Notes: a model not told the origin generated them from the sequence alone. A stretch of DNA of 64,000 nt from Proales similis (GCA_019059635.1 JAGVRJ010000007.1:1550001-1614000); one strand, 5' to 3'; positions 12,201 to 23,860 are shown, counted from the first letter of the stretch. Numbers and translations: made by a program.

Positions 12201-13574
12201 AAGGCTACGGCGAATCTTAATTATTAAACAAGTCTCTAGATCAATAGAGATCGTCTGCTAATTTGTGTATCCCAACCAGTAGTCAACTGTTTAATTCCTA
12301 TTCTCAAACAACGAGCGAACAAGATTATGAAAATAAAATTCAATAAACTTGCTGTCTCTTGCTCAGCTCTTTTGCGCCTCTCTCTCCAGTCTATGTCTCT
12401 GAATAAAGGCCTAATCTGCGGCTCATAGGAAAGCGTGTCGACTAACTGGTTTGCTAATGATTGAAAGAAAAATCAATAAAAATGCCAGTCGTTGAATATT
12501 TTCTCCTGAATTATGAATAAAATCAAAGAAATTAAAAATTAGTATCAAGAATTTGACATCGACAACACTCATGTGCGCGGATCTGCTTGTGCCTAGGTCG
12601 TCATTTCAGTATAGCTTACTCAAACGAGACAAAAGTTATGCAAACGAAGCAAATGGGAGACACCAGAGAGTGGCGTCAGAGACAAGACAGGATGCCGTCT
12701 GATCTCAAGATCGAACCAAATTGATTATTACCCAGGGTGCAGTATTGGGCTTCGACGGCTGCAGATTTCGATTGGATAATTGAACATTTTCGCTTCATAA
12801 TTACAAACGCAGCTTTAATCAACTCTTATAAACGGCAGCGGAAGAATGATTCGCCTCAAGGCATCATAGACTCGTTACCCGCCCTTTCCTTGTTAAGCTT
12901 GCTCCAATTAATTCGCTCATGCGGCTCATCTTCGCACTCGGTCGTTCTGCCTAATCAGACGCAAGTTGCCACTGAAATACGGACATAGCTCGCATTGCTC
13001 TTAAACGTCATAATTTCTATTCTCAACTCTCAAAATAGAACAAAAGGGCCGGGTTTAAATTTTTGCTGAAAAAAGCCTTTCAGAAACGATGAACAGAATA
13101 GCTTGCATCAGCACAGACGCAATTTCGAGAATTGCGTCACTCAAGGACCAATTAGGGTTGTTTTAAAGCGGCGCGCAAGCCATTTATGCAAAGAGCTTGT
13201 ATTTCTCTTTTCTATGCCTATTTTTCAGATGGAAATTCACTAAGAAAAAGACTGGCAGACAAAAGGGACTGAGTGATGCTAGCAAAGTATTGAAATGAGG
13301 ATTAAAAGCCCACTTTGAAACCAAACGTCAATTTACTTGTTGCACGATCGATATTTGGCCTGAGAACGCTTTTGCGCATGTTGAAATGAGGAAAAAAGAA
13401 GATCAAACACATTTAACTGTTTATTTTGGGGTTTCAGTTGTTGATGTGGATGCTGTTGTTGTCTAAACATTATTCAACGGCCTCAATATAATCGACAAAC
13501 GAGACTTAGGAGCCTATTTGGCGAGGACTCTATTCAATAACATCAAATAAGTGTCTCGCTTGTTTGTTTCTCTC
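9281..13574. other. Gene-free 4.3-kb interval upstream of syndapin
   Basis: I find no gene with family similarity or coherent splice structure. It lies upstream of syndapin and downstream of the perlecan-like gene, so it should contain the syndapin promoter and perhaps 5' UTR introns. Features visible are (CA)n tracts at 9911-9920 and 10015-10026, CT-rich stretches around 10391-10430, and an AAAAGC repeat near 11680-11697. Frames of 60-85 codons occur on both strands but have no homology-like motifs. Confidence 0.45.
9911..10026. repeat. Two short CA microsatellites
   Basis: (AC)5 lies at 9911-9920 and (CA)6 at 10015-10026, separated by ordinary sequence. They are simple repeats and I see no further structure. 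Confidence 0.7.
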
Positions 13575-16500
13575 TTAGTAGCGGACTGGTTCACACAGGC
13601 CCAAATAAAAGCCTCTATTCGATCTCTGGTAGCCGGCCGCACATGACTCGCAGCTGCTTCCGGCATAACCGGGCGGACATTTGCACACTTCAATCATCTC
13701 TGCCTTTTCTCCTTGGCCATCGGGCACGGCTCTCTCCAAGCTGAATTCCGACAACCTTTAAAGGCAATTTTTATCTCATCGACGCGATTTTGAATAGATT
13801 CGAACTTTTGGCTTACTCCATAAAAGTTTGAGTATTAGTGAACGTTGCTCGAATCATGATCATTTCGATCCTCGACAATGCCATCAAGAAATGTTCGCGA
13901 TCAATTGGCCGACCGTCGCCGTATCGTTTGAACTCGTCCTGTAGATCACTGAGTTGTTATTGATTCGAGGGAAGAACAAACGAATATGCGAAATACCTCC
14001 ACAAGGCGGATTCTTATTTGGTTGTTTTCGTTTGCGATCAGCTTTCGCGGATGTTGATAAAAAATGTTGATTTTCTCTCCCTAAACAATTCTCAGCCAGT
14101 TAGCCACTGTTTTGAGTAAATAAAGATGAACTTCTTACCGAAATCCGCAGGTCGAAATTATCAACTGCCTCAGTAGTGTAAGCGTCCTCAAAACGGACGG
14201 TAAGAGTCAGGTAGCCACCGTAAGAAGACAATTTGTGGCCTTTTAATGTCTCAGGTGCCAGTAAGTACATTTCAAACTGACGGAAGCTATCGCTTTGTTG
14301 AAATCCGATTCCGTTTGGGGTGGGTTTCACGCTCTCTTTAAATCTTGTATAGCGATCAGACAATACCCAACTGGACGCTTCATTTTGCAAATTGGCTTGA
14401 ACAATTTCATAGCGATCTCGGCTTGGTTCACAATTCACGTCAAGGCCATTGCAAAAGCACGCCAGGCATCCTCGCCTAAAGCTTTCGTCTGGGACTAAAT
14501 AGAAAGAGCCATCTGCACACTCGTCACAATATTGACCGTCGACTCCGTACTTTAACAAATATTAGTTCGAGTCAAGTCAGTTGATTTTTATACAAAAATC
14601 GAAACCTTGCAGCGGCAAACTCCGTTCAAATTTTGCTGAGTACCGAATCTATTGCATTCCTTTGCAGTTTGATTTACTAGGTTTATAAATTAAAAGACAG
14701 CTCTGAAGATGTTCTATTTCGACTTGTATGAAGCAGTCTATCCTACTTGGCACACAATCATATGGAGTTCCTCGAGTCGCATCTCCGACAAATCCTTCAA
14801 TGCACAACTCACAATTTCTTCCTTTGGTATTGTGTTTGCATTTCTTTCAAAGAAAACAATAATAAATCCATTTTAACTTTTGCCTGAATATCCTTGAACC
14901 TACATGGCAATAACCACTGCAAGTACACTCTTCTGAGTGGTTGTGACATTCACAAAAGTCAATTTCCTGAATGACCGTCGTAGAGGCCGGTCTTGGAGTT
15001 GTGATTGTTATATCTTAAAGGCCAAATCAATAAGAAGCAGTTTTGCGGCCTAAGTCGCAAAAGTTTTTTCTTACTCCCAACTAAAAAGAGCATTTGTTTA
15101 TGAAGGAACGACTTGAATAAGAATGTCCAATCTACCTGGCCAGCAATCGTATGGAGTTCCTCGAGTCGCATCGCCGACGAAACCTGGCTTGCAATATTGA
15201 CATTGATCGCCTTCGGTATTGTGCATGCAATCCTGAATAAGTCGCAATTATAATTAAACTGAAGAAGAAAGCTGCTTTGTTTTGATGAAAAGCTTTACCA
15301 AGCAACGTCCACTACAAGTACAGTCGAATGAATGGTTATGACATTTGCAGTCCGTTTCTGGGAGAGGCGGGGGAGTCGTCATAACTCGAATGGGTCCTGG
15401 GATGACGAAATCGACGGAGTTATCGAAGTGTGAAAGAATTTCGATTATTGAACATTTACCGGCCTTGACTTCAACGATTGTGTCATGAACAGCAAAAACG
15501 CGACCTTGATTGCTGAGTGCCTCGCATGAATAAGCGCCCTGGTCGGTGTATTGCACATTGGTGACTGTGATCGTGCCAAACCCCATTTCATTATTGGTAA
15601 AGCAACGAGGTGGCTGGCATGTGTGGCCCCAATTAAGACGCCAGTTGATGAAAGGCGTGGGAAAGCCTTCTGCCTTGCAGTTGATTGAAAATGTTTCGCC
15701 AACAGTCACGACAATACTTCTGACCGGTGGCTGCACAATTACTGGCGCACCTTAAACAACCAGCGCTCTTCAATCAACTTTGATTAGAAACTATTGAATT
15801 TTATCATAAATTACTGCAGCCTATTTCATCGGTTTGATCTTGACAATCAAGCTCCTGGTCGCAAACGAACGACTTAAGTACGCATTGGTTTTTGCTTCTG
15901 CACATGAACTGCTGTGGACTGCAAGGCTCGCCAGGATTGGCCGAAGCTTTTCAATTAGAATCGAGAATAAATCTCAAACTGAGTCAAAATGTGGATTTAG
16001 TGACAGCTTACGACACGAGTCCTCGTCCGAACCATCGTCGCAGTCATTTTCACCGTCACAGAACCACATCTTTTGAATGCACTTTCCACTTTTGCATGGT
16101 CTCTCATTGGGCTCGCATTCTTTTCGAAGTTATTGGAACCAGTTGAGAATCAGAAAATGAAGCTGATCGAAGTCCAACTCACTTCCATCGTAGCCTTGAC
16201 TTGAGCTGCCGCAATTATTCTCGTCCGAACCATCTGCACAATCGGGTCTTCCGTCACAAAGTCCTGATCGAGGTATGCACTGACCATTGGAACATGTGGC
16301 TTCGTCCGATCTACAAACTGATTGAATTTGAGTAAAAATTTAGAAGACATGATAAAATGCATTTAAGGAAAAACGATCGAGTAACCTATTCGAGCGTTCT
16401 CCGACTGGTGAAGCTGCGGCTCTGTGTAGAATTCCGAATAAAACTCAATTTGTATAAACTAGTCATTCAACTAAAGAAAATACCATCTAGGGATTCCGGA

Positions 16501-18391
16501 TGCAGTTTAGACGAGCTAACCATGAGCTGAAATTTAAAGCTCTGTCCGTCTGGCAAATAGCACTCGTAGACTCCTGAGTCGGTAGCTTTTAAGTAATGAA
16601 TATAGAGCTTGTTCATATGCTTCTGATTGTATTGGCTTATAGGCTGCTAGAAAAATGTTGAGTTTAAAAAATAAGCAGCCTTGAGTGTGATGAGAAAAAC
16701 CTACTTCATTCTCGCGTTTCCACTCGATGCCCTGTTCGCTTGAATGCGGACACTCAAACTCAACGGTTTGATCCTCTTGCTTTTGAACGTAGCTCATGTG
16801 TTCTCGTGGCTGGACAAGCTCCTCAGCGATCGGCTCTTGTAGAGCAGGATGTTGCTGCTCGTTCCGATTGTCGTACAAAGTTATAGAATGATCAACAACT
16901 AGATGAATGTGATTCGAGTCCCCATTTGGCAGTTGACAAATGTACTCGCCAGCATCATCGCTCGACAAATAGTAGATGTACAATTTAACTCCAACAACTC
17001 GAGTGTAATGGCCCAACGACTGAAAATGTTTTAATGTGAAGCACTCTTGACTGAAAAGGAATGTAAAAAAGTGAAAGTGAATTAATACGAACCCCGTGCG
17101 CACGAGACCATTTAACCTCGCGGTCATTATCAGTACTGAGGCCACAGCTGAGCTCAACGTTCTCATCGGCGTGCTTGGTGATCATCGTATGTCTGATAGT
17201 CGGATGCTCTGGCTTATTCGGATGAAGTGGCTTGCGATCAACTCGTCGGTAAAACGGGAGCAGATCGTTCGGGTTATAGAAACTGATTTCCTCTTGATTT
17301 GGATCGTTTACGGTTAATTTGAATTCATTGTGACGACCGTCCTCCAACGAGCATCTGTACGTTCCCGAGTCGCTTGTTTTCAGGTAATAGATAAACAAGC
17401 GACTGCCGTGTGGACGTGCATACTCGCCCATGGCCTAAATAGCAATAGAGACGTTAAAACGGCTTGCGTTCAATACAAATTTAGGCTTTTAACTCACCCC
17501 GCCTTGTTTTGTCCATTTGATGGCCATTTCATTGTCTACATCTAGACCGCATTTTATCTCAATATTCTCATCCACTCTTTTACTTATCTCTTCTATTCGT
17601 GGCTCGTGTTGAACACGCTCCGGTCCATGTAATCGCAGGCTGTGTTCGATTGGTGATAAGCCACCGCGTTCATATCCTTGAGAACCAACTTGATTCTCGC
17701 TGCGTACCACTAGCCTTACTCGATCGGTGTAGCCCTCGGATGTAAAACATTCATATTCTCCGCTGTCTGAGGCACTAAGATAATAGATCAACAGTTTGTC
17801 CCCGTAATCTCGGCTGTACTGACTCAATGTCTTGAACGGATTGCAACTTCAATTATTCAAGAGTTAGATTAAGATTTTTTAAATCAGTTTACCCCGTCGA
17901 CGCGTCTCCAGTGCAAGTTAGATAGACCCCGGCCAGATAGCTGGCATTCAAGCTCTACATTACTGTCGACAGTTCTTTCTAGATAATTGCTGGGATGAGA
18001 AGGAGATGGGCCGGCCACGGTAAGACGAACACGACTGGCTTCGCCACTGTGTGTAAAGCATTCATATTCGCCGTCGTCTTCTTGCTTCACGTTCGAAAGA
18101 TAAAGTCGACCGTAATGCTCTCGAGACTCATCGCTCAATCTCTTGAATTTCAAATCTTGATGTAACAAAGAGCCGACTAAGTGAAAAAGAACTTACTCCT
18201 CTAACTTTGCGCCAGATCACTTGATTCTCACTAAACTGACTAAGATCACAGTCAAGCTCAATATTTTGACCGACTTGAACCGTTTGGTCGAATTGAGTGG
18301 TTCTCCTTGACAATATTCGTGCTTGGATAAAAACTGCCGCTTGGACTAAACAGATGATGATTGAAACTGAGCGGATAGACGACAGCTTCAT
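13575..18391 (-). CDS. Secreted perlecan-like protein, short form (20 exons)
   Basis: A 1189-aa extracellular matrix protein. Exons in order: 18391-18197, 18141-17893, 17830-17498, 17434-17093, 17019-16705, 16646-16484, 16421-16386, 16317-16183, 16119-16012, 15946-15815, 15750-15460, 15396-15299, 15232-15136, 15013-14904, 14843-14747, 14676-14606, 14549-14139, 14080-13997, 13938-13817, 13755-13575; every junction keeps frame. Domains: signal peptide (1-~24); five Ig domains (~35-515); three LDL-receptor class A repeats (~546-669, each with CDG/CDQ...D..DGSDE or similar); one perlecan-type Ig (670-766, [18 protein letters not shown]); two laminin EGF modules (767-900, [11 protein letters not shown] in each); a laminin EGF split around a laminin IV-A module (901-1140, [18 protein letters not shown]); and a final partial EGF ending [10 protein letters not shown]-stop. 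The LDLa-Ig-LE-L4 order matches perlecan domains II-III. There is no SEA domain, and the usual later Ig and laminin-G domains are absent here. It is either a truncated paralogue or a short isoform. Confidence 0.88.
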
Positions 18392-20008
18392 TACGTTCTT
18401 GTCAACTCTGTGAACTCTGATTCTACTGTGCCAATCAGCTTATTTCTGGCAAATATCAATAAACTGCACAGATTTCGTTTATTCGACCTTCAATACTTCA
18501 AATGGGTTTTAAGTACTTTTCAGGTTTGACTTGAGATGTTTGTAAGTGCATGCAATGAAGCAATTCAATTTAGAATTGAAAGCGAGAAGAAAGAAAGTGA
18601 AAAAGAGGAGAGAAAGGATTCAAAGTCGTTGCGCAACTTCGAGTGCACGACTCGGCACTCTGACAAACTCGTTTTCTGTCTTTGTCCTCCTCTCCCTCTC
18701 TCTCTCTCTAGCTCCTTTTTTCTCACTCGCCTTTAAGGCTGCCCGAGCAGCGCTTTGATGAATCGCGTTCGGCAGAGAGAAAATAGAAATGAACTGGAGA
18801 AGAATAGGGAATCAAGAATAAAGGTGGACTTGTATTGTATCGGCAGAATGTGGAAGAAGAAAGAAAAGTCTGCGGTTAGAAAAATTAGAAAAGCCCGAAC
18901 AAGCAAGCTGGTTTGCGTTCTCGTTTGCTCGATTCAATGCTTGCTTTTGGATGCTTGCCTGCTTGAATGCTGAATTGTAAGCTCATATTAACTCGTATAA
19001 ATACATATATCGAGTGAGCGGCGCAAATATTTAGAAAATATTGTAATTAAGGTTATGACGAATTTCAAAGAGCATGGATCGCGAGAGTGCTGCCACCTAT
19101 ACTGGCAATGGGCTTGAAAACAAGGTTCAAATTAAAAACCAACATGTGCACAAATCTATCCCCGAGGCGATTGAACTCAAAGCCGCCCTTCAACAAGCAG
19201 GTTATGTCATGCAGTGCAGTTGAACGCTATAAACGATTGCGTCAATTGCCTTATTCATTGATTGATTGATTTGTTCATTGATGCTATGATGCCAAGTAAA
19301 TGATACATTCCTCTATTCTCACAAGGTGAAAGCCACTGCAGCAACTTTTGACAACAAAAACAACCTCAGGCTCTAAACGCATGCAGTTGTTTCTGCTGCC
19401 GGCAGTGCCTGTTTCTTCGCCTCAATGTCTGTTCTTGTGTGCAATTGCCATAGAACATAGCGGCTGGGATCGAAGCATCCTTGGCAAAGGCCAAATACTT
19501 TAAATGCCAATGCTGCACGCCGAGCGATTGACTGCTCGTTTCTCTCTTTCTTTCTCAGGCCCACTATGTTATATAACTAAATCGGACGACTCTGCCTTTG
19601 GTATTCCAAACCAGCAGTCTCCTGCCACTTCTCCGTCTTTTCCATTCTTATGTTTTCCCCAGCCAGCTCTGATTCCTAGTCAAACGATTGGTATTGAATT
19701 TCGAGATCTTTACAGTTTTCTTTTTTTTTCTTTTGCTCAGCCCTAACTACGAAATTCACAGAACTCAATGGGCACTATTGAATATCAGGGCCCGATTTTG
19801 ATGTCTGTTTGTCTCGGCAAACCTAAAATTAGCTTTCACACGAATTTTTTTAAAAATAAAAACCGACTCAAACCACTCATGTGTAGCCTGTTCATAATTT
19901 ATGAATCTTGTCATTTGGCTTTTTTGCTCAAGCTCTGATTTGCAAATCCCGAGCTAAACCCCAAAATTGACGCCTGAAGACCATTGGACACTAAATTAAA
20001 TTGATGAA
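18392..20008. other. Non-coding interval between the perlecan-like gene and the TMEM45 cluster
   Basis: This is the divergent upstream region of the perlecan-like gene (-) and TMEM45-like gene A (+). A CT-rich run lies near 18690-18712. A GATTGG (CAAT-like) element on the minus strand lies about 40-50 bases upstream of the perlecan start. A TATATAA element lies near 19570, about 440 bases before gene A. The open frames present are low in complexity and I do not support them. Confidence 0.4.
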
Positions 20009-20887
20009 ATGGGTTCACTTGGCGGTCATTTGGTACCAGGCTCTTTTTTTGCGATCATTGCAATCTGGTGGAGCTTTATAACTGCGATTCGATATGTACA
20101 GAAAGAAAAAAGAGCGAAAAAAGGCGGCTATGTGGCGACGGTCACAATGCCTTGTCTATGTATACAGTCGAATCGGCTTAAAAACGAACCGATCGAAAGT
20201 TGGCTCAAGTTCATATTCGGATCAGCTGGAATTATAATTGAGTTTATCGCCGCCCTACATGATGTAGAAGAGACACGACCATGCATTGACGATGAATGTC
20301 TAAACGGTCCCACAGTAACAAATATTTATTATTTCTCATTCAACAATCGTCAGCACATTACAATGTACGCTGCCTTCGTACTGGGCGCTATAATCGAGAT
20401 TCTAATGCACTATGGCTATGACTTTCCCGAGAAGCTCGACCAAGGCCTGGGAGTGATGGCTTTTTTTGTTGAAGGATTTCTGTTTGCAAATCACCTGCAT
20501 AGTCGTAATCCGTTGGACATCGTTGTGCACACTCTTTTGGTCTATGCAGTCTATGGCTGCATCTTCTTTTCAATTCTTGAAATATTTCGTCCTCAGCAAA
20601 TCCTGTTCACCTACGGCCGCATTCTGTTTACTCTGTTGCAGGGCACATGGTTCTGGCAGGTCGGCTTCATCCTTTACCCGCCGGTCGAATCGCCTGCCAT
20701 GCAGTGGGACAAGAACAGTAGCGATCAGATCATAATTGTTTATTCATCTTATTGCTGGCATATAATCATGATTATGGTCGGCCTTGGTTTACAGCTTTTC
20801 ACCATTAAACACCTTTACAACAAAAAACCTACACTTCGAAGCCAGTGGGACAAGCTAATTGACTTGGACTATTCACTAATGAAATAA
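20009..20887 (+). CDS. TMEM45-like multi-span membrane protein, copy A (DUF716)
   Basis: A 292-aa integral membrane protein without introns. It opens with MGSLGGHLVPGSFFAIIAIWW, the TMEM45 N-terminal signature, and has about seven hydrophobic spans. Conserved family positions include QHITMYAAFVLGAIIEI, NHLHSRNPLDIVVH and LFTYGRILFTLLQGTWFWQV, all rich in membrane-embedded histidines. The family (TMEM45A/B, Pfam DUF716) has no settled biochemical role. Unlike copies B and C it lacks the long acidic C-terminal tail and ends LIDLDYSLMK. Its DNA is AT-rich except for a patch at about 20596-20690 that is about 93% identical to copies B and C by eye. The ATG at 20009 is preceded by an out-of-frame ATG at 20004. 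Confidence 0.88.
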   Translation: MGSLGGHLVPGSFFAIIAIWWSFITAIRYVQKEKRAKKGGYVATVTMPCLCIQSNRLKNEPIESWLKFIFGSAGIIIEFIAALHDVEETRPCIDDECLNGPTVTNIYYFSFNNRQHITMYAAFVLGAIIEILMHYGYDFPEKLDQGLGVMAFFVEGFLFANHLHSRNPLDIVVHTLLVYAVYGCIFFSILEIFRPQQILFTYGRILFTLLQGTWFWQVGFILYPPVESPAMQWDKNSSDQIIIVYSSYCWHIIMIMVGLGLQLFTIKHLYNKKPTLRSQWDKLIDLDYSLMK

Positions 20888-21479
20888 ATACTTAATTTGG
20901 CAGTTTTTCTCTTTTCCTTTACACGTATTGTATTGTAGGTTATAAAGCAGATTTCCAAAGGCACAAAAGCCGAACTCAATAACAGTATTACTACGCGTAA
21001 CCCAACCTTGCAAAAACAAAACCCGCTTGACCATTTCATACCTGGAGGGGAACCTAAATTTATCATGCATGTCTCATTATTTCTGTGCGACCTCAATTTC
21101 AGATTAAAAATAGAAAGCAAAAAATTATGATTTATATCATTTTTAAATTATAGCAGGCTAATTTAAAATTTCGGTGGTTATCAAAAAGTCGGCAACCATT
21201 CTTCTATTTTAAAAGTCTGCAAACATATGCGTCTCTGTGTGACTCCAGTCAAATTACCTTTTTTTCTGGGCAAGTTCACAAAATAAATCAATATATTCGT
21301 CTTATTCTTTTTCAATTAACAATGAAGGTAAGCTTCTCACTCAAAGGTCTAGAAATTGAAATACCAAACATATAAAAAGAAAGAATGGGTATTAATATAG
21401 TATGGGTATTAATTTTAAATTATCAATTTAAATTTTCTTTTTAGATTAATCTAAAAAGAAAAGTTAGAACTAGTGAGAA
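20888..21479. other. Spacer between TMEM45-like copies A and B
   Basis: A/T-rich DNA with no supported gene. It should hold the 3' end of copy A and the promoter of copy B. Short A-rich and TTTTTC runs occur, and I see no TATA box close to the start of copy B. Confidence 0.4.
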
Positions 21480-22715
21480 ATGGGAACTTTGGGTGGTCAT
21501 CTACTGCCGGGCACATTTTTTGGCTTGATCGCAATTTGGTGGAGCTTCGTAACTGCTCTACGGTACATTGTCTCAAAACAGAAATCGCCTTTTCAAAAGA
21601 ATGGCAAAATCGGTTATTATTCGACCACAACAATGCCATGCATTTGCTGTCCCTTAAAGGGGTGGCGAAGAGGACCGATAGAAAGCATCATTAAACTGAT
21701 ATTGGCATCTTTAGGCTTGGCAGGCGAAGTGATCACAGGCTTTCACTATGTAAAAACGCTTACCCCCGTGGAAGAAACCCAAGAGCTTGTCGACTCACAA
21801 GAATATGAAGTGATGGATCATCACCATATGCATAAGAGAAACGCCGAAGAAGTATTGACGCCAAAAGTGTATACTGGAAGATGGGCCGTAGAATACGTGA
21901 ATATTCAACATATAACAATGTACACGGCATTTATTGTTGGAGCAATCGTTGAGATAATGCTCCATCACCGGGTGGACCTGCCGCGCCGCCTGGACCACGC
22001 CATGGGGCTGATGGCGTTCGGCGTCGAAGCCTTCCTCTTCGCCAACCACCTGCACAGCCGCGAGCCGCTCGACGTGCACATTCATGTCTTGCTCGTCTAC
22101 TCTGTTTACGGCTGCATACTCTTCGCCGCGCTCGAGACCTACAACCCCAAGCAGATCCTGTTCACCTACGGCCGCATTCTGTTCACTCTGCTGCAGGGCA
22201 CATGGTTCTGGCAGGTCGGCTTCATTCTCTATCCGCCTGTCGACTCGCCCGCCTGGCGGTGGGACAAGAACAGCCACAACCAGATCATGACCGTGACCGC
22301 CTCCTTCTGCTGGCACATCATGCTAATCACTGTCGGCTTCATCCTGCAGCTCGCCATTCTCAAGCGCTTCTACGCCTCTTCGCAGCGCCTGCAGATGCTC
22401 TGCGACGAGCTGGTCGAGATCGACGACGTGAACCGCGAGCTGGACCGCACCTCGGCTTCGCCGCACCAGTTCGTCAGTTTGCCCAGCGATGACGACGAAG
22501 AGTACAGCGGCGACGAGCGCGTGCACTACGACACGGCCAAACTGCTCGGCGGCACCGAGAACTTCATGATGGTGAACGAAAAGCAGCGTCCTTTGGCTGC
22601 AGAGACCGGCTCTTCTACATCTGGTCACTCTTCTGGTATTAATGGATTCAGTTCATCGAAGAAAATTACAGAGAAAATTGATATGAAAACGTATGACGTT
22701 TCTATTGGATTATAA
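21480..22715 (+). CDS. TMEM45-like multi-span membrane protein, copy B (DUF716)
   Basis: A 411-aa membrane protein in one exon. The N-terminal third is individual (MGTLGGHLLPGTFFGLIAIWW; a hydrophilic loop with HHHMHKRNAEEV), while residues ~157-382 come from a GC-rich block identical base for base to copy C. That block encodes the later spans (HHRVDLPRRLDHAMGL, NHLHSREPLDVHIH, TYGRILFTLLQGTWFW) and an acidic cytoplasmic-type tail (SLPSDDDEEYSGDE). The last ~30 residues (INGFSSSKKITEK...) again differ from copy C. A possible alternative 3' exon (22856-22899) is described under findings. Function unknown beyond the TMEM45 family. Confidence 0.88.
   Translation: MGTLGGHLLPGTFFGLIAIWWSFVTALRYIVSKQKSPFQKNGKIGYYSTTTMPCICCPLKGWRRGPIESIIKLILASLGLAGEVITGFHYVKTLTPVEETQELVDSQEYEVMDHHHMHKRNAEEVLTPKVYTGRWAVEYVNIQHITMYTAFIVGAIVEIMLHHRVDLPRRLDHAMGLMAFGVEAFLFANHLHSREPLDVHIHVLLVYSVYGCILFAALETYNPKQILFTYGRILFTLLQGTWFWQVGFILYPPVDSPAWRWDKNSHNQIMTVTASFCWHIMLITVGFILQLAILKRFYASSQRLQMLCDELVEIDDVNRELDRTSASPHQFVSLPSDDDEEYSGDERVHYDTAKLLGGTENFMMVNEKQRPLAAETGSSTSGHSSGINGFSSSKKITEKIDMKTYDVSIGL
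21948..22627 (+). repeat. 680-bp identical GC-rich block, copy 1 (inside TMEM45-like B)
   Basis: The stretch matches 24299-24978 without a difference I can see by eye. It starts inside a codon run shared as GTTGAGATAATGC and ends one base before the C/T difference at 22628. Around it the two genes are clearly diverged. The block is GC-rich (about 40 of 60 bases in 22021-22080), while the flanks are AT-rich. This is the pattern of recent gene conversion or a partial duplication. Confidence 0.9.
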
Positions 22716-23860
22716 GAAACACTCTTCATCTGAAACTCACTTTTAAATTAATGTTCAAATCTTGTTAGTCTATAAAATTATTTTGGATCGTGTTTTTATT
22801 TTTTGATTTGGAATTGAAATTTACTTCTCCGGACGAATGAATTTTCAAATATTAGATTGTGGCCGGCTACAACAACCTGGGCTACATTATCCTATTTGAT
22901 TCCGATCGTTTGTTTAGCTCTTTATTTCTCAAAGCGTGGACAAGTGAGTCTAGTATATCCTCTTTACGTTGTTTGTTTGTTCGAATTAAAAATTGAAAGA
23001 AGCAGTCCAACTTAAGATATTTCTTGCACGAGATCGCAGCAACTCAATTTTATAACTATTGTCGAGGTTTCTAGGTTCTTGGTTTCAATACTTTTTTAGT
23101 TTATTTTGTTCATTCTATTCGCTAGAATGGCTCGATAAGAAATAATTATTTGCGCTATCATATGAGACATTTTGCTGATTAACAAAGCCATCTCTCAGGC
23201 CTGTGAATTATCATGTTGGTTCTGATATTCGCCGGCGTTTCCTTGCCATTCATGCTCCAATCGGAATGGATTTATTTCCTTTGAAATTGCCAATTTGAAT
23301 GGTGCTTAACTCGCCACTATTCGATCATTTGATTACTTGATAATCGCCATCGTGTGTTTATTTTTTGCAAGCTATAAACCAGTTGCACAGACAAGAACAA
23401 ATACAAATTAAATAAATGGGAGTCTTCTCGGATTGGATTTTGCTTTCACCAAATTGAATTGAACTATCTTTTAGGGACTGAAATTATTAGGTTTCTCGAT
23501 TCTTCTTTTTGCTAGAAAAAAGAGACGAAATCTGATGGTCATTCAAGGATGTTTCGTTGCCTAAGGTAATTTTTTTGGGTCAATATCTCGATAATTATGT
23601 GAGGCTGAAGTTGGTCGAGTTATGCATCTCAATTTGACTACACTGCTTCTGTTTCATCTAAAAATTGATAAAGAGCCAATGAAATCGAAGCAGTGCGCGA
23701 TTTAACTTCCTGACAACTAATAAGTCTATTGGCAAGTTAATTCAATGCACAAAGAGTTCATCAGGGCATATGCGTTTCCGCGTTTCGGTCCGTCACTTGA
23801 ATAAACTATTAAGCATAGAAAAGAGTAGAAATCTAAAGACAATCGAACAAGTAAGCCAAG
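22716..23860. other. Spacer between TMEM45-like copies B and C
   Basis: No independent gene is supported. A GC-richer coding-like segment at about 22856-22942 follows an acceptor-like ATATTAG and ends at a GTGAGT donor-like site. It may be a terminal or alternative exon of copy B, or a remnant of the GC-rich donor sequence. The rest is AT-rich and includes the presumed promoter of copy C. Confidence 0.4.

Noticed and set aside
13575-18391. Laminin or LDL-receptor-related protein identity for the matrix gene
   Set aside because: The INWRLNWGH Ig next to LDLa repeats and an L4 module is specific to perlecan-type proteins.
21795-22492. Long open frames on the minus strand and in another plus frame across the TMEM45 GC-rich block (also 24206-25015)
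   Set aside because: They are side effects of high GC and lack of AT-rich stops; they repeat identically in both copies and show no protein-like motifs.
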